The translations under genes were made by a program, and so were the position numbers. The notes beneath the pieces were generated by a model. That model saw only the letters and a list, made by a program, of their open reading frames with translations. It did no database searches and was not told where the DNA came from. Positions 34,756-44,255 of a stretch of DNA of 64,000 nt are shown piece after piece (the stretch's first letter is position 1; every line of letters begins with the position of its first letter). Location of the stretch: positions 8,249,001-8,313,000 of the forward strand of contig AP018172.1 of assembly GCA_002368175.1 (NCBI GenBank), read 5' to 3'. This DNA comes from Calothrix sp. NIES-2098 (lineage in GTDB: Bacteria > Cyanobacteriota > Cyanobacteriia > Cyanobacteriales > Nostocaceae).

Positions 34756-35325
34756 TTAAGCAGATCTGTTACCTGAGACAATTTGCACCAGAAGATAGCC
34801 ACTAATGTCTAAAAGCTGATCGAGTAAACTGCCGATAACACCAATGTAAAGTATTGCCTGGACGATGTAATTAGTGTTGCCAATTTTATAAGCATCCCAG
34901 GCTAGTAAGCCAAGCCCTTTTGGCCCGATTAACATTTCTGTAGCAATAACTGTAAACCATGCTACCCAAATGCCTACTTTTAAAGCATGAAATATATGAA
35001 ATATTGCTGCTCGAAAGTTATTATTTTGTCTGTAAAAATGCCGCATTCCTATTGCAGTATTCACAATCATTGACCAGAGTGTGCCAATGAAAATTACAAC
35101 CACGGCTGCGGCTTCACTATCCTTAAATAAAATGAGCGCAATTGGTAGTAAGGCTATAGGAGGGATACTATGAGGGATTTGAAATATCCGCTTAAATAGC
35201 TGATAAATTGTGTTATTTATACTGATTACGTAGCCGATGAAACTACCTAAAATAGCGGCTGGAATGTAACCAACAAATAATCTTTGCAGGCTAGATAAAA
35301 TATCTAGGAATATACTGTGTTCCAT
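34756..35325 (-). CDS. Orphan ABC transporter permease (SsuC/NrtB-like), shortened
   Basis: The 189-aa protein is homologous to nitrate/sulfonate-type permeases: GYIPAAILGSFIGYVIS, PHSIPPIALLPIALILF, TLWSMIVNTAIGMR, GIWVAWFTVIATEML, GPKGLGLLAWDA. These families are usually 250-280 aa. Here the first membrane spans are short and the cytoplasmic EAA loop, which normally docks the ATPase and reads like EAARTLGA, is replaced by NNNFRAAIFHIFHALK. No ATPase or binding protein lies near. It may be non-functional or work with a remote ATPase. Confidence 0.75.
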   Translation of the reverse strand: MEHSIFLDILSSLQRLFVGYIPAAILGSFIGYVISINNTIYQLFKRIFQIPHSIPPIALLPIALILFKDSEAAAVVVIFIGTLWSMIVNTAIGMRHFYRQNNNFRAAIFHIFHALKVGIWVAWFTVIATEMLIGPKGLGLLAWDAYKIGNTNYIVQAILYIGVIGSLLDQLLDISGYLLVQIVSGNRSA

Positions 35326-35644
35326 GCCTCAGTTCTCATTTGGAAAGTCTAGGGAATACTGCGGCAATTGCAAGAAATGGTGAATAAACAAACAATGAAG
35401 AAGTTGTAAAAGTCTGTTTAAGTCAAATTTAACAAAAATTGCAAGCTAACTTAATAAATTAAATAAAATTTCAATAATTCACTTTTGAGATGCGTGTAAT
35501 ATCAAGTTTGGATAAATACTTGTGATTGCTTTGCTCACAATGACGTTTTCTTGTATAACTCAAATAATCAAAATTTTCTATTAAATATAATTGAATAGTA
35601 TTACCCAGTAATCAGTAATCTATGTACTGATTACTGGTAACAAA
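35326..35644. other. Intergenic region with one hairpin
   Basis: AT-rich; contains GATTGCTTTGCTCACAATGA at about 35523, similar to repeats at 42610, and the hairpin at 35601-35640. No gene. Confidence 0.5.
35601..35640 (-). terminator. Hairpin at the 3' end of the TIGR04376 gene
   Basis: TTACCCAGTAATCAGTA pairs with TACTGATTACTGGTAA, one base bulged, loop of seven. It sits five bases after the minus-strand stop at 35645. Confidence 0.6.
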
Positions 35645-36220
35645 TTATTTCCCAAGATTCCGTTTCATTTGTTCTAATTCATCCTGAGTTTCCCAACGGC
35701 GAAACTTTTCTTCTAAGTCGTCAAAATTACTAGAATAACTGCTTGTTGATTTTGACCACCCATTTGTTTCTAAGCGCTGTTGAGCTTGAGCTTTTGCACG
35801 TGCTGTTTGCGCCTCAGTAGCTTTGGCTTGAACTTCTTGGCGTCGAACTTGAATTTTGTGTAATAATTCCTTCGATTGGTTAATGCGTTCTTTTAACCCT
35901 TGCATATGTCCCCAGCGCTGATTTCCCTCGCGCAATAAGGCTGCTTCTCTTTCTTGCGCTGCAATGGCTAAATCATCTCTACCAGCAGCTTTCGCCTTTT
36001 GAACGCGGATGTGCCAACGCTGAATTTCTTGCGCGGTGGAGAGAATTTCCTCTTGCGATCGCTTTTCTTGTAATTGTAAATCTGCAACCAGCTTTAACGT
36101 ATCTTCCTCTTGCTCGCGCAGCTGTTCTAACAGCGCTTCTAATTCCAAATGGGGATTATTACGCAAGAATTCTTCTAAACGGTTTTCCAGAAACCGACTT
36201 AAATCATCAAATAAGCCCAC
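35645..36220 (-). CDS. TIGR04376 family coiled-coil protein
   Basis: The 191-aa protein starts MGLFDDLSRFLENRLEEFLR and is followed by a long Glu/Gln/Arg-rich coiled coil (about 25-145) and a short end with DDLEEKFRRWE. This is the cyanobacteria-specific TIGR04376 family, with no proven function; the layout recalls PspA/Vipp1-like membrane-associated coiled coils but lacks their full length. It stands alone. Confidence 0.8.
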   Translation of the reverse strand: MGLFDDLSRFLENRLEEFLRNNPHLELEALLEQLREQEEDTLKLVADLQLQEKRSQEEILSTAQEIQRWHIRVQKAKAAGRDDLAIAAQEREAALLREGNQRWGHMQGLKERINQSKELLHKIQVRRQEVQAKATEAQTARAKAQAQQRLETNGWSKSTSSYSSNFDDLEEKFRRWETQDELEQMKRNLGK

Positions 36221-36517
36221 TGTTAGAACTCCAGAGTCAGGTGTGTGACTTTATTGTAGTAATTATTATCGTGGGAGAAAAGCTACTTGTAACAGTTCAC
36301 TATAAAGTAGCTTTCATCCTTCGATCGGGTTTTATCCTGAAATATGCTCTTCAACTAGCTAAAATATAACTAAAGATACAGGTGAAATTTACATAAGTAA
36401 ATTATAATTTCTCTGCAAAATCATAACAGACTAAAGATAATTTCTAGGAATTATATAACTTGAGCTTGTAGCTAATCTAAACAAGTTAATTATAATTGTT
36501 AGTAGAGTACGCATTTA
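36221..36517. other. Intergenic region, divergent
   Basis: AT-rich promoter DNA for the genes on both sides. No motif is recognised. Confidence 0.4.
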
Positions 36518-37081
36518 ATGTTAAAAAGTAGTTTTATTATTGCTGCTTTGGCTACAGTCATGGGCTTAACTGTAGTCCAAGAAAGTGGATCGATAATGGC
36601 AGTATCCGTGCAGCAAAAGTCTCGCGTTCAACAACCGCATTTTAAGAATTATCCAGCAAAACCAGTATTTCAAGGAAAACCTGCTGCACTAGCCGTTAGT
36701 ACGCAAGAAATCAAAGACTACGAACCGCAACTGAACGCGACTGTTAACAAAGGTACGAATTTTGCAGGTCATTATGCGATCGCCCCTCATCTCAATCGGG
36801 CTATGGGTGGTGTAGATACAGCTGCGATCGTCGATCTCAAAACGGGTCAGGTTTATCTACCCACTCAACTTTATGGCTATCACGACCAACGCGGTGCTGG
36901 ATATAGTCCTCCTAGACCAGATGGTGGGTTACACTATCGAGCCAATAGCAAGTTACTCATCATTGTTGGTCAAGCTGGAGGTAAGGACGGAGAAAAAGGA
37001 ATTGGGCGTTTTTACTATAAATGGGAAAACAATCAATTGAAATTTCTGCAATTTGTCGCTTCCCCTTATCAATCTCAATAG
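36518..37081 (+). CDS. Exported protein of unknown function
   Basis: The 187-aa protein has a signal-like N-terminus (MLKSSFIIAALATVMGLTVV) and a mature domain with GTNFAGHYAIAPHLNRAMGG, AAIVDLKTGQVYLP and KLLIIVGQAGGKDGEKGIGR, ending FYYKWENNQLKFLQF. The GTNFAGHY pattern and the ending on a YxWxxxxL strand occur in a family of short bacterial exported proteins, but I know no function. Isolated gene. Confidence 0.7.
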   Translation: MLKSSFIIAALATVMGLTVVQESGSIMAVSVQQKSRVQQPHFKNYPAKPVFQGKPAALAVSTQEIKDYEPQLNATVNKGTNFAGHYAIAPHLNRAMGGVDTAAIVDLKTGQVYLPTQLYGYHDQRGAGYSPPRPDGGLHYRANSKLLIIVGQAGGKDGEKGIGRFYYKWENNQLKFLQFVASPYQSQ

Positions 37082-37231
37082 ACTTGATTTTTTCGTTATA
37101 AGTGGGATTTGTGTCAACAAATCCTCAATTCTATTCTCATAAACTCATACTTTCAGTTTGTGCTGTATAAAAAGATCGATTTTTGTTTAATTTAACGATA
37201 TAAAATAACAGACAAAAGCGGTTATTTAGAT

Positions 37232-37426
37232 ATGCGTTACAAAGTCAAGTTAAATAAAACAAAGTTAGGATATGCTATTTGGTGCCCTGCTTTACCAGGA
37301 TGTTGGACTTTGGGAGAAACCGAAGAAGAGGCTTTAGAAAATATCAAAGATGCAATTAAAGCCTATCTAGAAACTGTAGAAGAATTAACTCAAAATGCAG
37401 AGTTACGTTATGTCGAGATTCGATAA
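37232..37426 (+). CDS. Orphan HicB-like protein
   Basis: A 64-aa HicB/UPF0150 domain: LGYAIWCPALPGCWTLGETE and EEALENIKDAIKAYLETVEE. No hicA lies on either side (checked 100-200 bases up and downstream by eye). Such solitary HicB proteins are frequent in cyanobacteria; a role with another toxin is possible. Confidence 0.8.
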   Translation: MRYKVKLNKTKLGYAIWCPALPGCWTLGETEEEALENIKDAIKAYLETVEELTQNAELRYVEIR

Positions 37427-37461
37427 GCTGATTGCCTTTTTCTCCTTTAAATTGTACTCGC

Positions 37462-38367
37462 TCAGATTGGTGTTAACCAATAAGTAATTCCTCTCACAAT
37501 TTTTTTCTTAAAGCCAAATAGAGGTAATTGTTCTTCGGTTAAACCCAAATAAGTCCAATGGGGAATATCGCTTTCTACAGTTTGAAACCAGCCATTTTGA
37601 TGTAAAGCTTGTCTTTGCTTCTGGCTAGATATGCGTAAATCAATCGCTAATCCCCAAAGATGTTGTGATGTTCCCGGTGGTGCAACTACTCCTAGAATTG
37701 CTGTTTCTTTACCTTGGCGTACTTTCTCTAAAGTTCTATCGTTAGCGTATTTTTGCCAAAATCTTAAATTAGTGGTGAAAGTGCGAGTACAATCACCGCT
37801 ACCATAACCTGATTTAAGCGGAATTTTTTGGATTGCTTTCGCTTTATTTAAAGCTAATCCTGCTGATTGTTGTAAATAACAATCATTAGTCCCATCAACT
37901 TTGATCGTGGTGAGAGTTGATTGAAATTCCTTAGTTTCCTGCTCATTAGTAAAGATAACATTTTGAGGTAGTTTAATTTCTGGCTCTTGATTGACAAATG
38001 CTGCTCCATATTTACGCAGCAATATATATTCAAAAGTACCAGGCTGGGGAATTGTTGGTATTTTATTAGCAATAACAGACAAAAAACGCTGCTGTTCGTT
38101 TAACTGTGGATCGGGAGTAAATGGTGTAATTGGTGTGGGTGATATTAGCGGTTGGGGAGTATCTATACATGGAATTGAACTAGCACTTGAGCAACTATTG
38201 AATTGTGCAGTATTAATAACAGATTGGTAATGAGAAATCCCATTACTAGCAACTAAAGCAAAAGAAATAAAGAAAAGAATAGTAAAAAACGTTATCTTAC
38301 GCAGATTTCGTTGTGTCTTCTGGAAGATAATTTCTAAAATACTAGAACGCTTATTCGATAATTTCAT
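37462..38367 (-). CDS. D-alanyl-D-alanine carboxypeptidase, VanY-like (M15B)
   Basis: The 301-aa protein has a membrane anchor (about 22-42), a Pro/Thr-rich linker (70-90) and a C-terminal M15 zinc peptidase domain: PGTSQHLWGLAIDLR supplies the first His and the Asp, and VESDIPHWTYLG the final His, with DxPH where most members have ExxH. It trims D-Ala from peptidoglycan stems in the periplasm. Converges with the orphan hicB. Isolated. Confidence 0.82.
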   Translation of the reverse strand: MKLSNKRSSILEIIFQKTQRNLRKITFFTILFFISFALVASNGISHYQSVINTAQFNSCSSASSIPCIDTPQPLISPTPITPFTPDPQLNEQQRFLSVIANKIPTIPQPGTFEYILLRKYGAAFVNQEPEIKLPQNVIFTNEQETKEFQSTLTTIKVDGTNDCYLQQSAGLALNKAKAIQKIPLKSGYGSGDCTRTFTTNLRFWQKYANDRTLEKVRQGKETAILGVVAPPGTSQHLWGLAIDLRISSQKQRQALHQNGWFQTVESDIPHWTYLGLTEEQLPLFGFKKKIVRGITYWLTPI

Positions 38368-38567
38368 ACATATTTTTCTGACTTAACTGCTTCCCATTCA
38401 GCTTACGCAAAGTTACTAGCCAGTATAATTCCTAATAGTAGTTTTTAGGTTTTTATTGTGAATTTTGCATCTTCAATGTATTAACTTATGACTTGTAAAA
38501 GCACATCCATGAAACTACGGTATCGGTTAAAATTGAAAATAACTCTCAGCTTTTCCCATTTGTAAGT

Positions 38568-40511
38568 ATGACCATGCACAATTCTATTGAATTTCAAGAC
38601 GCTTTTGATGTCATTGTCGTCGGTGCAGGTCACTCCGGTTGTGAAGCAGCCCTTGCTACTGCCCGCCTCGGTTGTCGGACTCTGCTATTGACGCTGAACT
38701 TAGATAAAATCGCTTGGCAACCATGCAATCCAGCAGTTGGCGGGCCAGCTAAATCCCAATTAACGCATGAAGTTGATGCTTTAGGTGGGGAAATTGGGAA
38801 GATGGCAGACCGTACCTACCTACAAAAGCGCATCCTCAATTCTTCACGCGGGCCTGCGGTATGGGCATTACGCGCTCAAACTGATAAGCGAGAATATGCC
38901 GCCGTCATGAAGAGTATTGTGGAAAATCAGGAGAACTTGATTATCCGCGAAGGGATGGCAACAGACTTAGTGTTAGGCGCTAATGATGAAGTCATTGGCG
39001 TTCAGACTTACTTTGGTGTGGCGTTCCAATGTAAAGCAGTCATCTTAACAACAGGTACGTTCTTAGGCGGAAAGATTTGGGTTGGTAACAAGTCAATGGC
39101 TGCGGGAAGGGCGGGAGAATTTGCCGCTGAAGGATTAACTGAGACTTTAAATCGTCTAGGCTTTGAAACTGGAAGACTGAAGACAGGTACACCAGCACGG
39201 GTAGACAAGCGATCGGTAGATTACAGTAAAATGACTCTCCAACCAGGGGATGAAGAATTGCATTGGTTTAGCTTTGACCCGGAAGTTTGGGTAGAAAGAG
39301 AGCAAATGCCTTGTTACATCACCCGTACCACCCCTGAAACCCATCGCCTGATTCAAGAAAATTTACATCTATCGCCTGTATACGGTGGTTGGGTAGAAGC
39401 GAAAGGCCCGCGTTATTGTCCCAGTATTGAAGATAAGATTGTTCGCTTTGCCGATAAGGAAAGCCATCAAATATTTATTGAACCAGAAGGTAGGGATATT
39501 CCCGAACTTTACATCCAAGGGTTTTCCACAGGTTTGCCGGAAAATTTGCAACTGCAAATGTTACGGAGTCTACCTGGTTTGGAAAGCTGTGTCATGCTGC
39601 GTCCGGCTTATGCGGTTGAATATGACTATTTGCCTGCAACTCAGTGTTATCCCACACTGATGACGAAAAAGATTGAGGGGCTATTTTGTGCGGGACAGAT
39701 TAACGGCACTACAGGTTATGAAGAAGCAGCTGCCCAAGGATTTGTGGCGGGTGTGAATGCGGCACGCTTTGCCCGCGGTCAGGAGATGATTGTGTTTCCG
39801 CGCGAGCAAAGTTACATAGGTACTTTGGTTGATGACCTGTGTACGAAGGATTTACGCGAGCCTTACCGTATGCTTACGAGCAGGTCTGAGTACCGCTTAA
39901 TACTACGTTCTGATAATGCCGACCAGCGATTAACACCGTTGGGACGAGAAATTGGCTTAATTGACGATCGCCGTTGGGATTTATATACGCGCAAACAAGC
40001 ACAGATTATTGCCGAAAAAGAACGACTACACGCCACCAGGGTGAAAGAACACGATGAAATTGGAGTGGCGATCGCAGCTGATACCCAACAAGCAATTAAA
40101 GGCTCAATTACTCTAGCTGACTTGCTGCGGCGTCCGGGATTCCATTATGTCCACCTCGATCGCTATGGACTGGGAAACCCCAGCCTCAACGCTGTAGAAA
40201 AAGAAGGTGCAGAAATTGATATCAAGTATTCTGGCTATCTGGCGCGACAACAAAATCAGATTGAACAGATTGCCCGTCAGGCACACCGTCAGTTACCTGC
40301 GGATTTAGATTACACAAAAATTGATACCCTTTCTAAGGAAGCCAGAGAAAAGTTAAGTAAAGTAAAACCACTTACTATCGGTCAAGCAGCACGTATTGGT
40401 GGCGTAAACCCCGCAGATATTAATGCTTTATTAATATATCTAGAATTACGTAAAACAAAGAACCAGTCAGAGTTTCCAGCGTTGGCTTCAAAAAAACTTC
40501 ATGAAGCATGA
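38568..40511 (+). CDS. mnmG: tRNA uridine-5-carboxymethylaminomethyl modification enzyme MnmG
   Basis: MnmG, with MnmE, makes the cmnm5 group on U34 of several tRNAs. The 647-aa protein has the FAD-binding VVGAGHSGCEAALATARLG at residue 18, NPAVGGPAKSQLTHEVDALG, GTFLGGKIWVG, LKTGTPARVDKRS, TSRSEYRLILRSDNADQRLT and the C-terminal SGYLARQQNQIE of the MnmE-binding domain. Complete and normal length. ATG 38568 begins the frame; a second ATG two codons on is also possible. Confidence 0.96.
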   Translation: MTMHNSIEFQDAFDVIVVGAGHSGCEAALATARLGCRTLLLTLNLDKIAWQPCNPAVGGPAKSQLTHEVDALGGEIGKMADRTYLQKRILNSSRGPAVWALRAQTDKREYAAVMKSIVENQENLIIREGMATDLVLGANDEVIGVQTYFGVAFQCKAVILTTGTFLGGKIWVGNKSMAAGRAGEFAAEGLTETLNRLGFETGRLKTGTPARVDKRSVDYSKMTLQPGDEELHWFSFDPEVWVEREQMPCYITRTTPETHRLIQENLHLSPVYGGWVEAKGPRYCPSIEDKIVRFADKESHQIFIEPEGRDIPELYIQGFSTGLPENLQLQMLRSLPGLESCVMLRPAYAVEYDYLPATQCYPTLMTKKIEGLFCAGQINGTTGYEEAAAQGFVAGVNAARFARGQEMIVFPREQSYIGTLVDDLCTKDLREPYRMLTSRSEYRLILRSDNADQRLTPLGREIGLIDDRRWDLYTRKQAQIIAEKERLHATRVKEHDEIGVAIAADTQQAIKGSITLADLLRRPGFHYVHLDRYGLGNPSLNAVEKEGAEIDIKYSGYLARQQNQIEQIARQAHRQLPADLDYTKIDTLSKEAREKLSKVKPLTIGQAARIGGVNPADINALLIYLELRKTKNQSEFPALASKKLHEA

Positions 40512-40722
40512 GTATAGTAGTAGGGAAGAGATTGGGTATGATAGATGACATGGATTAAGAACTGGCATCATCAGCAGTCTCTGGATTCTAAGTTGAATTT
40601 AATACCAAAGAGCAATCGACCAGTCTACGAAGACGGAAGATTGCACATTTCACAGAAAATCCTGATTCCCAGGCAGTAGAGGCGGTATTGAGCCGTCCTC
40701 GCAGCTACCACCCAAAAGCCTT

Positions 40723-42024
40723 ATGTTAAAAGAAGCCAGCACTCATCTGATTATTCCAGAACCATCAGAAGACTTGATCGCCAACGAGCCTTGGACGATA
40801 GATGTTTATGCTGATGGCTTGATGGATGAAATCTTTGCCGATATCGACAATGTTCTAGATGCTAGTGGGAATTTTGCTTCCCAAACTGTGAATGTAGGGT
40901 ATGTACCTCTACAAACAATTCAAGTCCCGCAGATTGTCTTGCCAAATGAACTACTCCAAACCATACAAGGAGTCTCCCAAATTAGGGAAAAACCATTGAA
41001 TAAGGTTGTAGTTGATGCGCCTGTGAAAAAAGCAGTTACTCGCAAGCTGAAGAAAACCAGGCGTCCTGTGGGGAGATTACTGATTGTCGGGACAACGATT
41101 GTCGGCGTGGCGATCGCTGGTATTATCTACCTGCTCAACTCGAAGGTGCTAACTTTCCTAACCTTCAAGCCAATCACAGCTGCATATTTTCAGGCAACAC
41201 CAACCCAGTTACAGCCAAAAGTTGATGCCCAAGCGGAATTGGTTGACTATATGTTAGGTGCATTGTCAGTCATTGAGCAGCAACAGAACAAAAATAATCA
41301 AAGCTACGCCAACCCAGGAATCGCCATTAGCGAAACTTCCAAGTCACCAGCCTTAGCTTTGGCTAGCGAGCAAAAAAATCTGCTCTTACCAACATCTCTG
41401 ACAGCCAACAATACACTACCAGCCCCGAAAGCCGCAAAAAACATTGTTGAGCGCATATACATCCCCGTTTATCAAGCACCTTCGCCAATGCGCTATGCAC
41501 CACCGCTGCTTCCTGGTATTCCTCAACTCGTAACACCAGTCAAGACTGCATCTCAGCCTAGTGTTGTGAAAAACGCTTTAGGTTCAGTGCGCAAGCCAGC
41601 CAAGCCGGTGAACGTCAATATGTTTGCTGCTGCGGTACGCACAGATCTTAAACCTGTGAATGTACGAACTGCACCGATTGCAATTGGGCAATCCTCCAAT
41701 TTATTGCCAACATTACCAGTTGTGCCATTTCGCGCTGCACCACCACAACTTCCTACGGCTACAGCCTCAGTGTATTCCGCATCTCAACAACAGGCAGCAT
41801 CAACTGTTACAGAGGCTGCTGCACCTAGCCATACTCTAGAAGGCATACTAGAGTTAGGAACTAAATCTGCGGCTTTATTTAAAATTGATGGCGTGACGCG
41901 CCGCTTTCAGATTGGTGAAAGCATTGGCTCTAGTGGTTGGACGCTAGTAGATGTGAATAACGGTGAAGCGATCGTGCGTCGGAATGGCGAAGTGCGATCG
42001 ATTTACACGGGACAGAAGCTGTAA
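40723..42024 (+). CDS. Membrane protein with C-terminal GspC/PilP-like domain
   Basis: The 433-aa protein has an acidic N-terminal cytoplasmic part (1-95), a basic patch (KKAVTRKLKKTRRPVGR), one membrane helix (about 118-140), a long Pro/Ala/Gln-rich periplasmic region (about 190-370), and a compact end LEGILELGTKSAALFKIDG, RFQIGESIGSSGWTLVDV, GEAIVRRNGEVRSIYTGQ. The end resembles the homology region of type II secretion GspC and pilus PilP proteins. It may scaffold an envelope machine, but this is inference. No secretin or pilus gene is adjacent. Confidence 0.65.
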   Translation: MLKEASTHLIIPEPSEDLIANEPWTIDVYADGLMDEIFADIDNVLDASGNFASQTVNVGYVPLQTIQVPQIVLPNELLQTIQGVSQIREKPLNKVVVDAPVKKAVTRKLKKTRRPVGRLLIVGTTIVGVAIAGIIYLLNSKVLTFLTFKPITAAYFQATPTQLQPKVDAQAELVDYMLGALSVIEQQQNKNNQSYANPGIAISETSKSPALALASEQKNLLLPTSLTANNTLPAPKAAKNIVERIYIPVYQAPSPMRYAPPLLPGIPQLVTPVKTASQPSVVKNALGSVRKPAKPVNVNMFAAAVRTDLKPVNVRTAPIAIGQSSNLLPTLPVVPFRAAPPQLPTATASVYSASQQQAASTVTEAAAPSHTLEGILELGTKSAALFKIDGVTRRFQIGESIGSSGWTLVDVNNGEAIVRRNGEVRSIYTGQKL

Positions 42025-42739
42025 AAAGCTTACTTTTATTGGCAAAAATCTAGAACTTTACAATTCATTGAAATGCAGATTCATCATAGGTAGGGCTTGT
42101 GCCTTACCTACTTAATCTCATGGCGTGCTATACAATACCACTAAGTAAAAATGAAAACCTGCGGTCAAAAGTTGTAACCTTGTTAGTCGGCTACTTGTAT
42201 TTACTAGTTATTGTTGCCAGAAAATATTTTCATCTGACTTATCTGACTAATAATACAGTAATTTCCCTTATTTGTTATCAGGGGTATGACACCTCATTAC
42301 ACAATAAACTCGGTAATTAAACATAATCGATGGCATTCATAATATAGATACTTCTGCGTAAATGTGCGGTGATTAATATCCTAATCGGGGAGTGATTGCG
42401 ATCGCATATGTGTATACTCGCAGAGCGCAAGGAAGCATTGCTTATAGTGGTCTGGCGCATTAATTTTGCGAAAAGAATAAATTCGTAGTCAGGCTTACCC
42501 TACGGTTAAGCTGCGCGAACATTGTTGAATTTACCAAGCACTAACTAAAGTAAGTAGGTAGGCATGAATAAACCTAACTATCTAACGGAATGTAAATCTC
42601 TCAAAACCCTTGCGATTGCTTCTCTCCGTTTGCAATGACGTAGTTATAAATTTTCGCGCCCACCTACTTACTGACTACGAATTCATTAAACCTTCTGCTA
42701 TAGATTGATAGCTTTTCTTAGAGTTGCTGCATCATCTTG
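42025..42739. other. Gene-free region of 715 bases
   Basis: Contains the hairpin at 42087-42110, a HIP1 site and short repeats (GCTTACCCTACGGTTAAGC near 42495; CGATTGCTTCTCTCCGTTTG near 42610 resembling 35523). A 73-codon frame at 42099-42320 has no coding features. Confidence 0.55.
42087..42110 (+). terminator. Hairpin after the GspC-like gene
   Basis: TAGGTAGGGC and GCCTTACCTA around TTGT, one G-T pair. No long T-run follows. Confidence 0.4.
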
Positions 42740-43492
42740 TTAGACAATTTTACAGTGTCCAGCAAAAACGAAATGCGTATCTCGGTTTCCTTTAGTTTTA
42801 TCAGGCCACTTCACCCAATAATGATGTTCTTCAAAACGAGCATCTAATACTGAGTACTTGCCAGGAGGAATCTCAATTAGAGATTCTTTAGGTAGATCTG
42901 ATGATTGATCTGTCGATGGTTTTAAAAGAGTTGACGTTGTAATTTCTAAAACCCGCTCTTTATCAGCTTTGACTGTATCTTCCTTTGATTCACCAATTAA
43001 TCCATCTTTGATGGCTTCAGCCATTTTTTCAGCATCAAAGATATCCATATCTGTTTGAGAGTCACAAAAGCAGCACTCCACTAAAATAGCTGGCATATGG
43101 GTATTTCTCAAGACAGATAAACTGGTATTTTTCACACCTCTATTATTAAATCCAAGTTTCACAATCTCATTGAGAACTGATTGAGCTATACCTTTAGAAG
43201 CGTTACTAATAGCGAAAACTTCCGTACCATTAACTTTACTGTTGAATGCATTAAAATGTATGGAAACAAAAATATTTACATTATTGGCATTCGCTTTATT
43301 AGCTCTTTGCAGCAGAGAATCGGTAACAGTACTAGCTGTTTTAGGAGTGCAATCAATCACAGTATGACCAGCTGCTGTTAATTTTTGTATGAGCAGCGTA
43401 CCGACTTCTTTAGTTAAAATATCTTCTTTCTTGATACCTAATGCTCCTGTATCAGGCGGGCAATTGTGCCCCATATCAATACCAAATTTCAT
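42740..43492 (-). CDS. N-acetylmuramoyl-L-alanine amidase (Amidase_3) without signal peptide
   Basis: The enzyme cleaves the amide between MurNAc and L-Ala. The 250-aa protein starts straight into the domain: FGIDMGHNC (Zn His), KEVGTLLI (Glu), FVSIHFNAF (Zn His) and PAILVECCFCDS (catalytic Glu). After residue 175 comes a linker and a C-terminal SH3-like piece (PPGKYSVLDARFEEHHYWVKW). It has no signal peptide or anchor, unlike AmiC-type amidases, which suggests a phage-type lysin or cytoplasmic storage. The gene stands alone. Confidence 0.86.
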   Translation of the reverse strand: MKFGIDMGHNCPPDTGALGIKKEDILTKEVGTLLIQKLTAAGHTVIDCTPKTASTVTDSLLQRANKANANNVNIFVSIHFNAFNSKVNGTEVFAISNASKGIAQSVLNEIVKLGFNNRGVKNTSLSVLRNTHMPAILVECCFCDSQTDMDIFDAEKMAEAIKDGLIGESKEDTVKADKERVLEITTSTLLKPSTDQSSDLPKESLIEIPPGKYSVLDARFEEHHYWVKWPDKTKGNRDTHFVFAGHCKIV

Positions 43493-43670
43493 AACCGATC
43501 TCCTGGTGACTAGCTGGGAAGGAAATTTGTCTACAAGAACAATTCCATATAGTAATCCAAGAGCGATCGCCTAAAATACGGAAGACTGGCAAGAAATAGT
43601 TGGTATGTCTTAATTGTAGGAGCAGCAAACTTTAGCACCGAGATTGCTGCTCAAAATCTGATATGGTGGC

Positions 43671-44255
43671 TTACAACCAGTACTTAGGATAAGTCCTCTC
43701 GTGTGCCAGATTGTTGAAAACTACGGCACAGAGTACCAGAATTATCGAACCTTCTAGTGCTGGTGTGAATAGAAATTGCCATTGAGCCTTTGTCATCATC
43801 ACAACTAATGCAACTGCTCCCGAAGGCGGGTGTAAAGTACCAGTCAGCTGCATCATCCCGATAGCTGTGGCTACCGCCATTCCCATCGCCCAAGGTTCCG
43901 AACCGAAAAGATGCAAAATAGTGAGGCTGACTAGGGCGGCGATAAAATTACCGCCAATCACATTCCGAGGTTGGGCTAAAGGACTGTCAGGTATACCAAA
44001 TATTAAAACGCTGGTAGCACCAAAGGGAGCCATCAGCAAAGGAGAATTAGTTTTAACAGATAGATAAGCAGTTGCTGCTATGCCGATAAAACTACCAAGC
44101 CAAGACCAGAAAATATGTATGTGATGGGGTCTATCTAAAGGAACTGAACGCTTGCTCCCGCAGAGCTTAACACAGTAGTTTTTCCATTTCAAGGAAACGC
44201 TTTTGTAATTGAACTTGGGCAGATATGTGTAATTAATTCGCTCTTTGGGTAGCAT
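43671..44255 (-). CDS. HPP family integral membrane protein
   Basis: The 194-aa protein has a 45-residue cytoplasmic leader, then four membrane segments (about 47-68, 72-88, 97-117, 120-142, with a fifth possible near 160-180) and the naming motif GTLHPPSGAVAL. Some cyanobacterial HPP proteins are nitrite transporters of the plastid/cyanobacterial envelope; whether this one is cannot be told from sequence. No nitrogen genes are adjacent. Confidence 0.83.
   Translation of the reverse strand: MLPKERINYTYLPKFNYKSVSLKWKNYCVKLCGSKRSVPLDRPHHIHIFWSWLGSFIGIAATAYLSVKTNSPLLMAPFGATSVLIFGIPDSPLAQPRNVIGGNFIAALVSLTILHLFGSEPWAMGMAVATAIGMMQLTGTLHPPSGAVALVVMMTKAQWQFLFTPALEGSIILVLCAVVFNNLAHERTYPKYWL

Noticed and set aside
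42099..42320. 73-codon frame after the GspC-like gene
   Set aside because: It begins inside a hairpin, has mixed composition and no ribosome binding site.
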